A stretch of DNA of 64,000 bases from Flavobacterium pectinovorum (GTDB taxonomy: Bacteria > Bacteroidota > Bacteroidia > Flavobacteriales > Flavobacteriaceae): positions 59,032 through 123,031 of the forward strand of contig NZ_RCZH01000006.1 of the NCBI RefSeq assembly GCF_006438875.1. The letters are read 5' to 3'. The notes beneath the pieces are model-generated. The model made no database searches. It was not told the origin of the DNA and saw only the letters and a list, made by a program, of their open reading frames with translations. Positions within the stretch are counted from its first letter, which is position 1; each line of letters opens with the position of its first letter. This document shows, one piece after another, positions 8,863 to 16,658 of the stretch. A program made the position numbers and the translations under genes.

Positions 8863-9857
8863 ACTGTATCAATTTGCATTACTAATTTCTTTCCTTGTGC
8901 TTTATTCTCCCTTAATATTTTATGAGCCTCAAGAACCGTAGCAACTTCCATATTTCCAACTATTGCAACAGTTGGCGGTGTAATTAATTTATTCTGCAAA
9001 AGAATTCTTAATTGATTTAATCCTTGCTTGTAGTAATCATATTTTTTTTCGATACCGTAAGCATAATTCGAAATATTGATTATTGTCGCTCCTTTATTAA
9101 AAAGCAATTCACGAGAGAGACTCGTAGAAAATGTTGTAACATCTACATAAATTCCGTTTGTTACTAAAAGTGGTGCGGTTATTTCGGCTATTTCATTTCC
9201 AACCAAATCTACTATAATATCAAATTTATTGCCTTTGTTTAGTATGATTGCAGCTTCGTTTATTTTTTGATTTTTATAATTAACAATCTGATTTTCCTTT
9301 ACACCAAGATCCATTAACGATGCAATACTGTGATCATTTCCTGCAGTAACAATAAAATTCTCATAACCATTTGCAATAAGCAACTTCACCAGCATATTCC
9401 CTACTCCGCCAGCTGCACCGGTAATCAAAATAGAAGCTAAAAAAGAAGCTTTCATCCGATTCAAACATTGTAATGCCGTTAAACCAACTGATGGAATCGC
9501 CGCAGCTTCTTCAAAAGAAATCGTGTCCGGTTTATGCATCACGATTGCTTCAGGAACGCAAATATAATTGGCATAAGTACCATTTGACCCCATACTTCCC
9601 GAGCCACAAAAAACGGCATCGTTAATTTTAAAATCCTTCACTTCTTTTCCTAATGCCGTTACAATACCAGAGAATTCACGACCCAAAACATTAGAATGTA
9701 AAAGTTTCTTTTCGGATCTGTTTTCGGTCATTTGATAGTCAATTGGATTGAAACCTGAAGCTATAATTTTTATCTGAATTTGATTGTCTGCAGGTTGAGG
9801 AATATCTATTTCTTCCAATAGAAACTCGTTATTTTGTTGTAGTACGATTGCTTTCAT
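8859..9857 (-). CDS. Zinc-independent medium-chain alcohol dehydrogenase / quinone oxidoreductase
   Basis: A 332-residue medium-chain dehydrogenase/reductase. The N-terminal GroES-like domain contains GFNPIDYQ and LGREFSGIV, and the Rossmann domain contains ITGAAGGVGNMLVKL for NADPH binding. Structural zinc cysteines are not visible, which fits the quinone oxidoreductase branch. I start at the ATG at 9857 (MKAIVLQQNNEF) instead of an upstream TTG that would overlap the operator. It overlaps the downstream cupin gene by 4 bp and is divergent from an HxlR regulator 92 bp away. HxlR proteins commonly sense electrophiles or quinones, so a role in reducing such compounds is plausible. Confidence 0.88.
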   Translation of the reverse strand: MKAIVLQQNNEFLLEEIDIPQPADNQIQIKIIASGFNPIDYQMTENRSEKKLLHSNVLGREFSGIVTALGKEVKDFKINDAVFCGSGSMGSNGTYANYICVPEAIVMHKPDTISFEEAAAIPSVGLTALQCLNRMKASFLASILITGAAGGVGNMLVKLLIANGYENFIVTAGNDHSIASLMDLGVKENQIVNYKNQKINEAAIILNKGNKFDIIVDLVGNEIAEITAPLLVTNGIYVDVTTFSTSLSRELLFNKGATIINISNYAYGIEKKYDYYKQGLNQLRILLQNKLITPPTVAIVGNMEVATVLEAHKILRENKAQGKKLVMQIDTV

Positions 9858-9871
9858 TTTTATTGTTTTAT

Positions 9872-9885
9872 TATACAAAAGTATA
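9872..9885. promoter_or_regulatory. HxlR-type operator overlapping a promoter box
   Basis: TATACAAAAGTATA is a TATAC-N4-GTATA inverted repeat, 14 bp before the oxidoreductase ATG. Its minus-strand reading contains TACTTTTG (complement 9876-9883), a match to the -7 consensus, so binding would block the oxidoreductase promoter. The same TATAC-N4-GTATA design occurs at 27818-27831 before the other HxlR gene. Confidence 0.65.
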
Positions 9886-9897
9886 GCCGTAAAACTT

Positions 9898-9905
9898 TAT
9901 TTTTG
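9898..9905 (+). promoter_or_regulatory. Candidate -7 box for the HxlR gene
   Basis: TATTTTTG on the plus strand matches TAnnTTTG and lies 45 bp before the chosen HxlR start codon. No good -33 element was seen. Confidence 0.4.
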
Positions 9906-9921
9906 TTATGGGTTAACACTT

Positions 9922-9935
9922 GGTAACCGGTTACC
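9922..9935. promoter_or_regulatory. 14-bp perfect palindrome in the HxlR leader
   Basis: GGTAACCGGTTACC is a perfect palindrome in the short leader of the HxlR gene, with another half site GGTTAA at 9911-9916. Its position downstream of the -7 box suits autorepression or a second regulator. Confidence 0.5.
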
Positions 9936-9949
9936 TCAGAGAAACTAGT

Positions 9950-10333
9950 ATGGCAAAAATTAATGATAACGGAATACTTCGCGAAGCCAATTGTTCAGAA
10001 GAACTTATGGCGATGCGTGATAGTCTGGACGTATTGGGAGGAAAATGGAAACTTATGATTTTGCGTTTCTTAACCAATAGAACGCACCAAACGATTCATT
10101 TTAAAAAAATGCAGCGCGAAATTGGAGGAATTTCGGCAAAAATGCTTAGTAAGGAATTAAAAGAACTGGAAACAAATTTACTGGTAAGCCGAACAGAGCA
10201 AGATACTAAACCTGCAACTGTTGCATATGCTATTACTGAATATGGAAAATCTGTACTTCCTGTAACGGAAACATTGGTAAACTGGGGACTTTCTCATAGA
10301 GAAAAAATTATTGAGTCAATAAATAAATTCTAA
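9950..10333 (+). CDS. HxlR-family winged-helix transcriptional regulator
   Basis: A 127-residue HxlR/MarR-like regulator. The core contains VLGGKWKLMILRFL, QREIGGISAKMLSKELKELE (recognition region) and the C-terminal NWGLSHREKI, all hallmarks of the family. A single Cys (CSEEL near residue 15) precedes the winged helix, as in redox- or electrophile-sensing members. I start at the ATG at 9950, because an upstream TTG would extend the protein through the palindromic operator. It is divergent from the oxidoreductase/cupin pair and probably represses it. A 17-bp inverted repeat follows immediately. Confidence 0.9.
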   Translation: MAKINDNGILREANCSEELMAMRDSLDVLGGKWKLMILRFLTNRTHQTIHFKKMQREIGGISAKMLSKELKELETNLLVSRTEQDTKPATVAYAITEYGKSVLPVTETLVNWGLSHREKIIESINKF

Positions 10334-10465
10334 ACACATAGATACATAGTTTTTCTTTGGCTATAAGGCGTTTCACTTATCTAAACAAACATAGCTATGT
10401 GTTAGAAACTAGTTTCTTTTGATTAACTTTTTATACAACTAGAAAATTCTATGTATCTATGTGTT
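10333..10465. repeat. Dispersed inverted-repeat element, CACATAG family, copy 1
   Basis: The arms AACACATAGATACATAG (10333-10349) and CTATGTATCTATGTGTT (10449-10465) are perfectly complementary. The interior has GGCTATAAGGCGTTTCACTT and CATAGCTATGTG. Related copies occur at 24753-25134 and 40459-40535. It fills the gap between convergent genes and may help end both transcripts. Confidence 0.8.
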
Positions 10466-10471
10466 AAATTT

Positions 10472-11959
10472 TTAATCTAACTTAAACCATTCATTTACTT
10501 CTTCGGTTATAGTTTCTTTAATTTCAGGGTTTTCAAATTCGTTTGTAACTAAATTATACTCATAATCTTTCTGCCATTTTTTAGCATGCAAAGAAACTTG
10601 TTCAATTGCATCACAGATAAACGAAAGTTCATCATTTGTCATAATTGGATGCAGTGATAGACGAACCCAGCCCGGTTTATTGGTTTGGTTTTTCTCCAAA
10701 AGCTCGTTTGTAATTATGTCTGATTTTTTCTCATTTATATTAAAAAGATAATGTGCATAAGTACTCGCACAAGACCAGCCGCCACGAACCTGAATTCCGA
10801 AACGATCATTTAAAAGTCTTACGATCAGATTATAATGAATATCTTCGATTACAAAAGAAACACAACCAATTCGTTCTGTTTTAAGGTCGCCTAAGATGGA
10901 CAATCCTTTTATTTTTTGAAGTCTGGAAAAACAAAGATCCAGCAGTTCTTTTTCTCTTTTTTTAATGTTTGAAACGCCCATTTTATCTTTTAATTCTAAA
11001 GCTAAGGCAGTTCTTATAACTTGTAGAAAGCCTGGCGTCCCACCATCTTCTCTAACTTCTATGACCTCGCTATAACAATATTTACCCAACGGATTGGTCC
11101 ATTTTACATTTCCTCCGCCCGGATTATCAGGAAAATCAGATTTGTATAATTTTTCATTAAAAACCAAAACACCACAAGTTCCAGGTCCGCCTAAGAATTT
11201 ATGAGGCGAAAAGAAAATAGCGTCCAATTGCTGTTCCGGATCTTTTGGATGCATATCGATTTTGACATAGGGCGCCGAAGCTGCAAAATCAACAAAACAA
11301 AGTCCGCCGTTTTTATGCATGATTTTGGCTAATTCATGATAAGGCGTAATAATTCCTGTAACATTCGAACAAGCTGTAAATGAGCCTATTTTTATGCTTC
11401 TGTCTTTATATTTTTTTAATTCTTCCGAAAGCGTATTGGGATCGACTAAATTATTTTCATCAGGAGGCAGGATCACCACTTCGGCGTTAGTTTCATACCA
11501 TGAAACCTGATTAGAATGGTGCTCCATGTGCGTGATAAAAACGACAGGTTTGTCTTCATCATTATCATTCTTAAGCAGCCCTATTATTCTTTGCAATTTT
11601 GATATAGCCGCCGTCATTCCGGTTCCGGTTGTAACCAAAACATCAGATTCATTGGCATTAACTGATTTTTTTATAATATCTCTCGCGTATTGATAGGCAT
11701 ATGTAGAAGTTTTTCCTGTTTGACTTGAAAGTGAATGCGTATTGGCAATCATCGGTCCAATTTTATTAAGCATAGTATCCTCGATTGGAGCGTATAATCT
11801 TCCGCTGGCAACCCAATCTGCATACAGCATATTTTGTTTTCCATAAACCGATTTAAAACTATGACCTACGCCTACTGTATTTTCTCTAAATTTAGAAAAA
11901 TAACACTCTAATTCAATTGGTTTCGTTTCTGTCTCAATAGCATTCATTTCCTTTATCAT
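10472..11959 (-). CDS. Aminotransferase class V-fold PLP-dependent enzyme (cysteine desulfurase-like)
   Basis: A 495-residue fold-type I PLP enzyme of the NifS/SufS-like class V group. Visible features are VTTGTGMTAAI (phosphate-binding region), HMEHHSNQVSW (His147/His148 stacking on PLP), FVDFAASAPYV (Asp224) and FFSPHKFLGGPGTCG, in which Lys254 should hold the cofactor. GVRGGWSC-like sequence QVRGGWSCASTYAHYL follows. The usual SufS length is about 400 residues; this protein has longer N- and C-terminal parts. The exact reaction (desulfurase, lyase or transaminase) cannot be read. It lies 179 bp after a TlpA-type gene under a SAM riboswitch, with an inverted repeat between, so co-regulation with sulfur metabolism is possible. 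Confidence 0.85.
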   Translation of the reverse strand: MIKEMNAIETETKPIELECYFSKFRENTVGVGHSFKSVYGKQNMLYADWVASGRLYAPIEDTMLNKIGPMIANTHSLSSQTGKTSTYAYQYARDIIKKSVNANESDVLVTTGTGMTAAISKLQRIIGLLKNDNDEDKPVVFITHMEHHSNQVSWYETNAEVVILPPDENNLVDPNTLSEELKKYKDRSIKIGSFTACSNVTGIITPYHELAKIMHKNGGLCFVDFAASAPYVKIDMHPKDPEQQLDAIFFSPHKFLGGPGTCGVLVFNEKLYKSDFPDNPGGGNVKWTNPLGKYCYSEVIEVREDGGTPGFLQVIRTALALELKDKMGVSNIKKREKELLDLCFSRLQKIKGLSILGDLKTERIGCVSFVIEDIHYNLIVRLLNDRFGIQVRGGWSCASTYAHYLFNINEKKSDIITNELLEKNQTNKPGWVRLSLHPIMTNDELSFICDAIEQVSLHAKKWQKDYEYNLVTNEFENPEIKETITEEVNEWFKLD

Positions 11960-11993
11960 TTTAATTATTATTTGGGATTATATAAGTTCTGTT

Positions 11994-12122
11994 TGTCATT
12001 CCGAGGAACGAGGACACGAACGATAGTGAACTGGCGAAGCAATCTCCACAAGTAGCTTCGTAAAGATTGTCGATTATGATTGTCGAGTTTCTAACGGAGA
12101 TTCCTCGTTCCTCGGAATGACA
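11994..12122. repeat. Dispersed inverted repeat, GTCATTCCGAGGAACGAGG family
   Basis: Outer arms of 20 bp, starting TGTCATTCCGAGG and ending CCTCGGAATGACA, enclose about 90 bp. Half copies or diverged copies lie at 13845-13866 and 63180-63203. It separates the PLP enzyme gene from the TlpA gene. Confidence 0.8.
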
Positions 12123-12138
12123 GAAATGAAAATAATCT

Positions 12139-13128
12139 CTAAATCCCTTTCTCTAAAAGTGTTTTAAGCGTAGTCTGTAATTCTTCTCCGTGCAGGTTTT
12201 TTGCAACGATAATTCCTTTTGAATCGACTAAATAATTCCCAGGAATCGCTCTCACACCATATAATTTAGCAATAGCGCTGTTCCAGAAAAGTAAATCAGA
12301 AACGTGCAGCCAATTCAAATTATCATCCTGAATTCCTTTAATCCAGTTTTCTTTCTTTTTATCTAAAGAAACACCAACGATGTTAAAACCTTTGTCGTGA
12401 TATTCTTTGTAAGCTGCCACAATATTTGGATTTTCTCTACGGCAAGGTCCACACCATGAAGCCCAAAAATCGACTAAAGTGTAACCTTTTAAATTTTCTG
12501 AAAGGCGAACTGGTTTCCCTTGTGGATCATTTGCTGTAAAATCAGGTGCTTTTTTACCAATCGCTAATCCGTCTAAAACAGTAACCAGTTCTTTTAATTC
12601 TTTCACGTAAGTGGTACTTTGCAGGCTTTTATCAAATAAAGCAATGTTTTGAGTTATTTGTTCCGGCGTTAATCTGTACGACCAGTTTCTGTACAATACA
12701 TAAGCCGAAACAATAGATTTAGGATTTTCTGTAATGAATTTACTGATTTCCACATCATTTGATTTTTTATACGTTTCGAATAAATTCTGAGATTCAGAAC
12801 CTTCAACTACAGAATTTGTATAATATTTCTTCGGGTTTAATTTTACCGTTATTGGAGTTTTTTCAAGGAAAATATATAATGGAGAATCTTCTGTGTTTAC
12901 ACTTAATCCGTATAATTCGGGTGTTTTTACTTTTGTTTTAAAACTAAAATTTCCGTCTTTCACTTTTACCGAATCAATTGTGGTAAACATTTTATTGTGG
13001 AATTTCTGCAGATAAACGTATTGGGCAACTGTATCTGTAACGGTTCCTTTTAATTGTAAAGCGGTGTCTTGCGCCTGAATTTGTGTTGCTGCAAAAAATA
13101 GCGCAAAGCCCAATAGTATGTTTTTCAT
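12139..13128 (-). CDS. TlpA-like thiol-disulfide oxidoreductase with DUF4369-type N-terminus
   Basis: A 329-residue exported thioredoxin-fold protein. The start at 13128 gives a good signal peptide, MKNILLGFALFFAATQIQA; the longer ORF start would bury it. A beta-rich N-terminal domain (about 22-115) of the DUF4369 type is followed by a helical linker and an AhpC/TSA-like thioredoxin domain with GKKAPDFTANDPQGK and the active site WASWCGPCRREN (Cys226, Cys229). LYGVRAIPGNYLVDSKG holds the cis-proline. It should reduce or shuffle disulfides in the periplasm. A SAM-I riboswitch and a 31-codon ORF lie upstream on the same strand, an unusual control for this family. Confidence 0.88.
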   Translation of the reverse strand: MKNILLGFALFFAATQIQAQDTALQLKGTVTDTVAQYVYLQKFHNKMFTTIDSVKVKDGNFSFKTKVKTPELYGLSVNTEDSPLYIFLEKTPITVKLNPKKYYTNSVVEGSESQNLFETYKKSNDVEISKFITENPKSIVSAYVLYRNWSYRLTPEQITQNIALFDKSLQSTTYVKELKELVTVLDGLAIGKKAPDFTANDPQGKPVRLSENLKGYTLVDFWASWCGPCRRENPNIVAAYKEYHDKGFNIVGVSLDKKKENWIKGIQDDNLNWLHVSDLLFWNSAIAKLYGVRAIPGNYLVDSKGIIVAKNLHGEELQTTLKTLLEKGI

Positions 13129-13214
13129 TATATTTTGATTTTTAAATGGCGCTTTCTCAAAGCATCGTAGTACGTTTTTTTTCATTGTAGTTTTAGTTTA
13201 AGATTGGACAAAAG

Positions 13215-13236
13215 AATTATTCAGGTCAGAATAATT
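13215..13236 (-). terminator. Weak hairpin between small ORF and TlpA gene
   Basis: On the minus strand AATTATTC pairs with GAATAATT around a six-base loop, followed by CTTTTG. It might attenuate transcription into the TlpA gene, but the stem is AT-rich and the T run is short. Confidence 0.35.
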
Positions 13237-13277
13237 AAGACCTCTAGCAATTGTTGTAAAAAAGGAAAAGAGAGAAT

Positions 13278-13373
13278 TTAACGCTTTCGCATTCGCAAAA
13301 AACCAAAGCAGTTTTCTTCGAAAATTGAATTTAAAATTTCATAATCTGCGTGTAAAGAATGTTTGCTTTTCAT
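13278..13373 (-). CDS. 31-residue small ORF directly behind a SAM riboswitch
   Basis: The peptide starts MKSKHSLHADYEILNSIF and ends EENCFGFLRMRKR, a charged chain with one Cys, an internal Met and a basic tail. It starts 54 nt after the aptamer and is the first reading frame on that transcript. It has no signal peptide or membrane helix. It could be a leader peptide coupled to the riboswitch or a small protein in its own right. I do not recognise a family. Support comes from position, an ATG start and an open frame made of ordinary codons. Confidence 0.55.
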   Translation of the reverse strand: MKSKHSLHADYEILNSIFEENCFGFLRMRKR

Positions 13374-13427
13374 TTTAAAATAAATAATATTTAACAAAAT
13401 GATCTTATTCAGATTAAGCAAATCTTT

Positions 13428-13523
13428 CTTATCTGTCCGCCTGTGCGGAAGGATTTAGCACCTTATTCGGTAACAGGTTGCTAAGACATCATTGGGCCTA
13501 TTCCCTCAGTCTTTCTGGATAAG
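13428..13523 (-). ncRNA. SAM-I (S-box) riboswitch aptamer
   Basis: On the minus strand all S-box landmarks occur in order: P1 CTTATC (13523-13518) pairing with GATAAG (13433-13428), AGACTGAGGGAATAGGCCC, TGATGTCT closing P2, GCAACC, AAGGTGCTAAATCC, and P4 TCCGC-ACAG-GCGGA. The aptamer binds S-adenosylmethionine and usually shuts off methionine or sulfur genes. Here it precedes a 31-codon ORF and a TlpA-type thioredoxin instead of a recognisable met gene. Confidence 0.92.
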
Positions 13524-13548
13524 TATCATACAGAAGTTTTCTGTGATA

Positions 13549-13556
13549 CAAATATA
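13549..13556 (-). promoter_or_regulatory. -7 promoter box of the riboswitch transcript
   Basis: On the minus strand TATATTTG matches TAnnTTTG and sits about 26 bp before the aptamer P1 stem, a fitting start point for the riboswitch RNA. The expected -33 region is AT-rich without a clear TTG. Confidence 0.5.
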
Positions 13557-13573
13557 TATACTAATTCTATAAA

Positions 13574-14113
13574 ACTAGTATAGTTTAAAGGTGTTTTTTC
13601 GAAAATTATTTATAAAACTCGTTTTTTACAATATAAAATACTGTAAAATAGATACTTACAAAGGGAATAATCTTTTACTGTTTTTTCATTTTATAATAGA
13701 AATTCAGATAGAAAATTGGTAAAAAACATAAAATCTCATTTTATAATGTTGAAAAAACATAAAAAAACTCATTACGTTTTTTGAAATGAGTTCGTTTTAT
13801 CGACAAAGATTGACGATATTATGTGCGGAATTTCACGTGTGATTCCTCGTTCCTCGGAATGACAAGATTGGGTTCTGACTGCGAATGATGGATTAAAATC
13901 CATCTCTACAATATATTTTGTTCCTTCGGAACTGCTGAAAAAAGATTTGATTTTATAATCGAAATCGAAACAACAAGATTACGTAAATATTATTATGAAA
14001 ATGATTCCCTTGCCCCGATAGTCCCGAGGCTTCGGGAGGAAATCCTTTTGTGTCCGCCGCGGCGGACACAAAAGATTGGAACGGATAGCGGGATTATCTC
14101 CTAAAAAATTACA
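13574..14113. other. Intergenic region with repeat fragments
   Basis: About 540 bp without a convincing gene. 13845-13866 is a half copy of the GTCATTCC/GGAATGAC repeat family, and 14045-14074 is a GC-rich perfect palindrome. The rest is AT-rich and featureless to my reading. Confidence 0.5.
14045..14074. repeat. 30-nt perfect GC-rich palindrome
   Basis: The arm CTTTTGTGTCCGCCG is followed immediately by its reverse complement, giving a 30-nt perfect palindrome with no loop. It lies 39 bp after the stop of the minus-strand nitronate monooxygenase gene, so it may help end that transcript. Confidence 0.75.
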
Positions 14114-15199
14114 TTATAACTTCAATCCATCAAAATAAGCTGTAGTTTCTTCTATCAAAGAATGCATTAATTCACTCGCTTTTGTGTGTTTTAGAATTGG
14201 CGCTATTTGTCCGCCCCAAAACAATATCATATCCCATTTTTCCTGATCTAGCGCTGCTTTTCGTAACGGAGACATGAATGTAGTCTGTAACGGAAATGGT
14301 AATATACCTGCTTCTTTACCTAAAATTTCTTTTGCAATTCTACTTGTTAATCCGCGTCCGAGTTTGCCTGTGTAAGCACGTGATAAAGTGGTGTATTTTG
14401 ATGCTTCTGAAAACAACATTTGCTTGTGAATTGGCAATGCATTCGATTCATCAGTAGCCAAAAATGCAGTCCCAATTTGAGCTGCGCTTGCGCCTAAAGC
14501 CAAAGCTGCTGCAACACCTTTTCCGTTAGCGATTCCGCCAGCTGCAATAACAGGAACTTTTACTTTTTCCCGAATTAATTGCAACAAGACAAAACTTCCT
14601 GTTAAAGATGATTCTGCCGAAGCTAAAAATGAAGGTCGATGTCCGCCCGCTTCAAAACCAGAAGCAATAATCATATCTACGCCTGCATTTTCCAGAAAGA
14701 TTGCTTCGTCTAGCGTTGTCGCTGCACCAATTGTAACAATTCCTGATTTTCGGCATTGTTCTAAAATATCTGCGGAAGGAACGCCAAACATAAAACTGAA
14801 TACTTTTGGACGAACCTTTAAAACTACTTCAAGCTGATTCTCAAATCTCGATTGAAAAGATGCTGGTTTTTCCGGTAACGGAATTCCAACTTCGTCAAAA
14901 TACGGTTTGAATACTTCTTTTGCTTTATTAAATTGTTCGTCTGAAATACCTTCCGGATCCATATCAGAATCAGATACCCAAAGATTTAGATTATACGATT
15001 TATTAGTTGCTGCTTTTACTTGTTTGTCTGCTTCAAAGATTTCCTGCGGACTCATTGTATAAGCTCCGTATCCGCCAAGTCCTCCTGCATTCGACACAGC
15101 GGCTGTTAATTCTACTGATGATAAATTTCCTCCAAATGGTCCCTGAAGAATTGGATATTGAATTCCTAACAATTTTGAAGCTTCTGTATTGTACCACAT
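14114..15199 (-). CDS. NAD(P)H-dependent flavin oxidoreductase / nitronate monooxygenase family
   Basis: A 361-residue FMN-dependent TIM-barrel enzyme of the 2-nitropropane dioxygenase family, which oxidises alkyl nitronates or acts as an NADH:quinone reductase. The start IQYPILQGPFGGNLSS with VSNAGGLGGYGA forms the N-terminal phosphate loop; ASGFEAGGHRPSF carries the conserved His region; VPVIAAGGIANGKGVAAALALGA is the second FMN phosphate site. The start is the ATG at 15199; a GTG one codon upstream is equally possible. It is the last gene of a five-gene minus-strand run with gaps below 30 bp. Confidence 0.9.
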   Translation of the reverse strand: MWYNTEASKLLGIQYPILQGPFGGNLSSVELTAAVSNAGGLGGYGAYTMSPQEIFEADKQVKAATNKSYNLNLWVSDSDMDPEGISDEQFNKAKEVFKPYFDEVGIPLPEKPASFQSRFENQLEVVLKVRPKVFSFMFGVPSADILEQCRKSGIVTIGAATTLDEAIFLENAGVDMIIASGFEAGGHRPSFLASAESSLTGSFVLLQLIREKVKVPVIAAGGIANGKGVAAALALGASAAQIGTAFLATDESNALPIHKQMLFSEASKYTTLSRAYTGKLGRGLTSRIAKEILGKEAGILPFPLQTTFMSPLRKAALDQEKWDMILFWGGQIAPILKHTKASELMHSLIEETTAYFDGLKL

Positions 15200-15217
15200 C
15201 ACTTTAATTTTTAGAGT

Positions 15218-15673
15218 TTATTTGCTTACGTCTGTTAACATTTTATTGACGATAATCCACTGACCATCAATCCTATGGAAAGATAAAAAATCCAAATAAT
15301 TAAAGTCGTACATTTTAACACTAATTTCTGCAATCGCAATTGAATTTACGATTTTTATATTCAAAATTTCACCTTTAAAAGGTTTTCCGGAATCTTTTGG
15401 GCTTTGTCTGTTTTTGACGCCATCCAAATAAAGATCTATCGTTTTGAAGTACGGCTGACCTTTTACATCTCCAAAAACCAATGTCCCCGGATGAAAAATA
15501 CTTCCCAGCAACATTTCGTCGCCTTCGTAAATTCCTTTAAAATAATAGTTTTCTACTATGTCTGTAATTGCTGCTATATCTACTTGCTGATTTTCCATTT
15601 TGATTCTGTTTTGTGCTTTAAGTCCTGCTGTTACACAGGACATTAAAACTATTAATACTATAAAATTTTTCAC
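15218..15673 (-). CDS. Secreted NTF2-like protein (putative lumazine-binding type)
   Basis: A 151-residue protein with a signal peptide (about 1-20, VLMSCVTAGLKAQ) and a cone-shaped NTF2/SnoaL-like fold: IVENYYFKGIYEGDEMLLGS, FHPGTLVFGD and the C-terminal DFLSFHRIDGQWIIVNKML pattern of putative lumazine-binding proteins. No catalytic activity can be assigned. The start is GTG at 15673, 1 bp after the SDR stop; it gives a proper signal peptide and implies translational coupling. It shares the operon with YceI, tautomerase, SDR and a flavin monooxygenase. Confidence 0.78.
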   Translation of the reverse strand: MKNFIVLIVLMSCVTAGLKAQNRIKMENQQVDIAAITDIVENYYFKGIYEGDEMLLGSIFHPGTLVFGDVKGQPYFKTIDLYLDGVKNRQSPKDSGKPFKGEILNIKIVNSIAIAEISVKMYDFNYLDFLSFHRIDGQWIIVNKMLTDVSK

Positions 15674-15674
15674 C

Positions 15675-16409
15675 TTAGTTTAAATTATGTCCGGCTCCTT
15701 TACCACCGTCAACATTGATAATTGATCCGGTAATAAAATTACTTTTTGCTACCGTATAAACCATTTCGGCAACATCATCGATTTCTCCCACTCGGTTTAA
15801 TAAATGCAAACCTGCACTCTGATCCGCTTTATCACCGTGCATTGGCGTACGAATAACTCCTGGCGCAACAGTATTTACACGAATATTCTGTTTTCCAAAT
15901 TCGGCTGCCAATTGAATCGTCAAGGCATGAATTGCACCTTTACTTGATACCGGAGCCGAAGCCGGCCATCCGCCCAAACCGTGATTTACAAGCGGCGTTC
16001 CGATGTTGATTACTACTCCGCCTTTTTGTTGCAGCATTTGCGGAATCACTGCTTGTGTAGTGAAAAAAGTTCCTTTTAGATTTGTTTTCAAAAATTTATC
16101 CAAATACGCTTCGTCAACTTCCAAAAATGGTTTGCTGTCAAAGATTCCCGCGTTATTTACCAGTACATCTGCCGATCCAAATTTTTCGATTGCCAAAGCA
16201 ACCAATTGTTTCCCGGTTTCTATATTACTAACATCGCCGGCAAATTTTGCAAGATTATCCCCTGCTCCAAATTCATTATAAGTATTTTCTAATGCGCTTG
16301 GCGTTAAGGAATTGATGACAACATTATCACCTCTGTCCAAAAAATATTTTGCAATCCCTTTTCCTATACCAGATGCAGCACCTGTTACAATTATGGTTTG
16401 TTTTTTCAT
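15675..16409 (-). CDS. SDR-family oxidoreductase lacking the usual catalytic Tyr
   Basis: A 244-residue classical-length short-chain dehydrogenase. The cofactor motif TGAASGIGKG (9-18), NNAG (85-88) and the VNTVAPGVIRTPM segment are intact. The active site is altered: in SAPVSSKGAIHAL the Lys157 is present, but Pro153 sits where YxxxK has Tyr, and the usual Ser in the preceding strand (VVINIGTPLV) is also missing. It may still bind NAD(P)H, but normal SDR proton transfer looks impaired or uses other residues. The sequence is otherwise well preserved, so this looks like a variant subfamily, not decay. It is 4 bp from the tautomerase gene and 1 bp from the next gene. Confidence 0.88.
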   Translation of the reverse strand: MKKQTIIVTGAASGIGKGIAKYFLDRGDNVVINSLTPSALENTYNEFGAGDNLAKFAGDVSNIETGKQLVALAIEKFGSADVLVNNAGIFDSKPFLEVDEAYLDKFLKTNLKGTFFTTQAVIPQMLQQKGGVVINIGTPLVNHGLGGWPASAPVSSKGAIHALTIQLAAEFGKQNIRVNTVAPGVIRTPMHGDKADQSAGLHLLNRVGEIDDVAEMVYTVAKSNFITGSIINVDGGKGAGHNLN

Positions 16410-16413
16410 GATT

Positions 16414-16632
16414 TTATTTTTTATCGGCTGTTATGCCTTTTTCTCTTAATACTGATACTTGTTCTCCTGCATAACCCCAATCGTCCAATTCAATTTCCTG
16501 AATTACAACGTGAGTTAAGTGCGGATCTTTGTTTAAAACTTCTGTAATCAAATTGGTTATTCCGCTTATTAATTCTTGTTTTTGCTCGCGGGTTACTCCC
16601 TCGCGGGTCAATTCTATTTTTACGTAAGGCAT
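16414..16632 (-). CDS. 4-oxalocrotonate tautomerase family protein
   Basis: A 72-residue tautomerase-like protein. After removal of Met1, Pro2 becomes the N-terminal catalytic proline (MPYVKIELTREGVTREQK). The later HVVIQEIELDDWGYAGE carries the Trp/Tyr segment typical of DmpI-like members. These small enzymes form hexamers or dimers and shuttle protons in keto-enol conversions. The protein is full length. It lies between yceI (26 bp) and the SDR gene (4 bp) in the same operon. Confidence 0.9.
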   Translation of the reverse strand: MPYVKIELTREGVTREQKQELISGITNLITEVLNKDPHLTHVVIQEIELDDWGYAGEQVSVLREKGITADKK

Positions 16633-16658
16633 GACTTTAATTTTTTAGGTTGTTCTAA

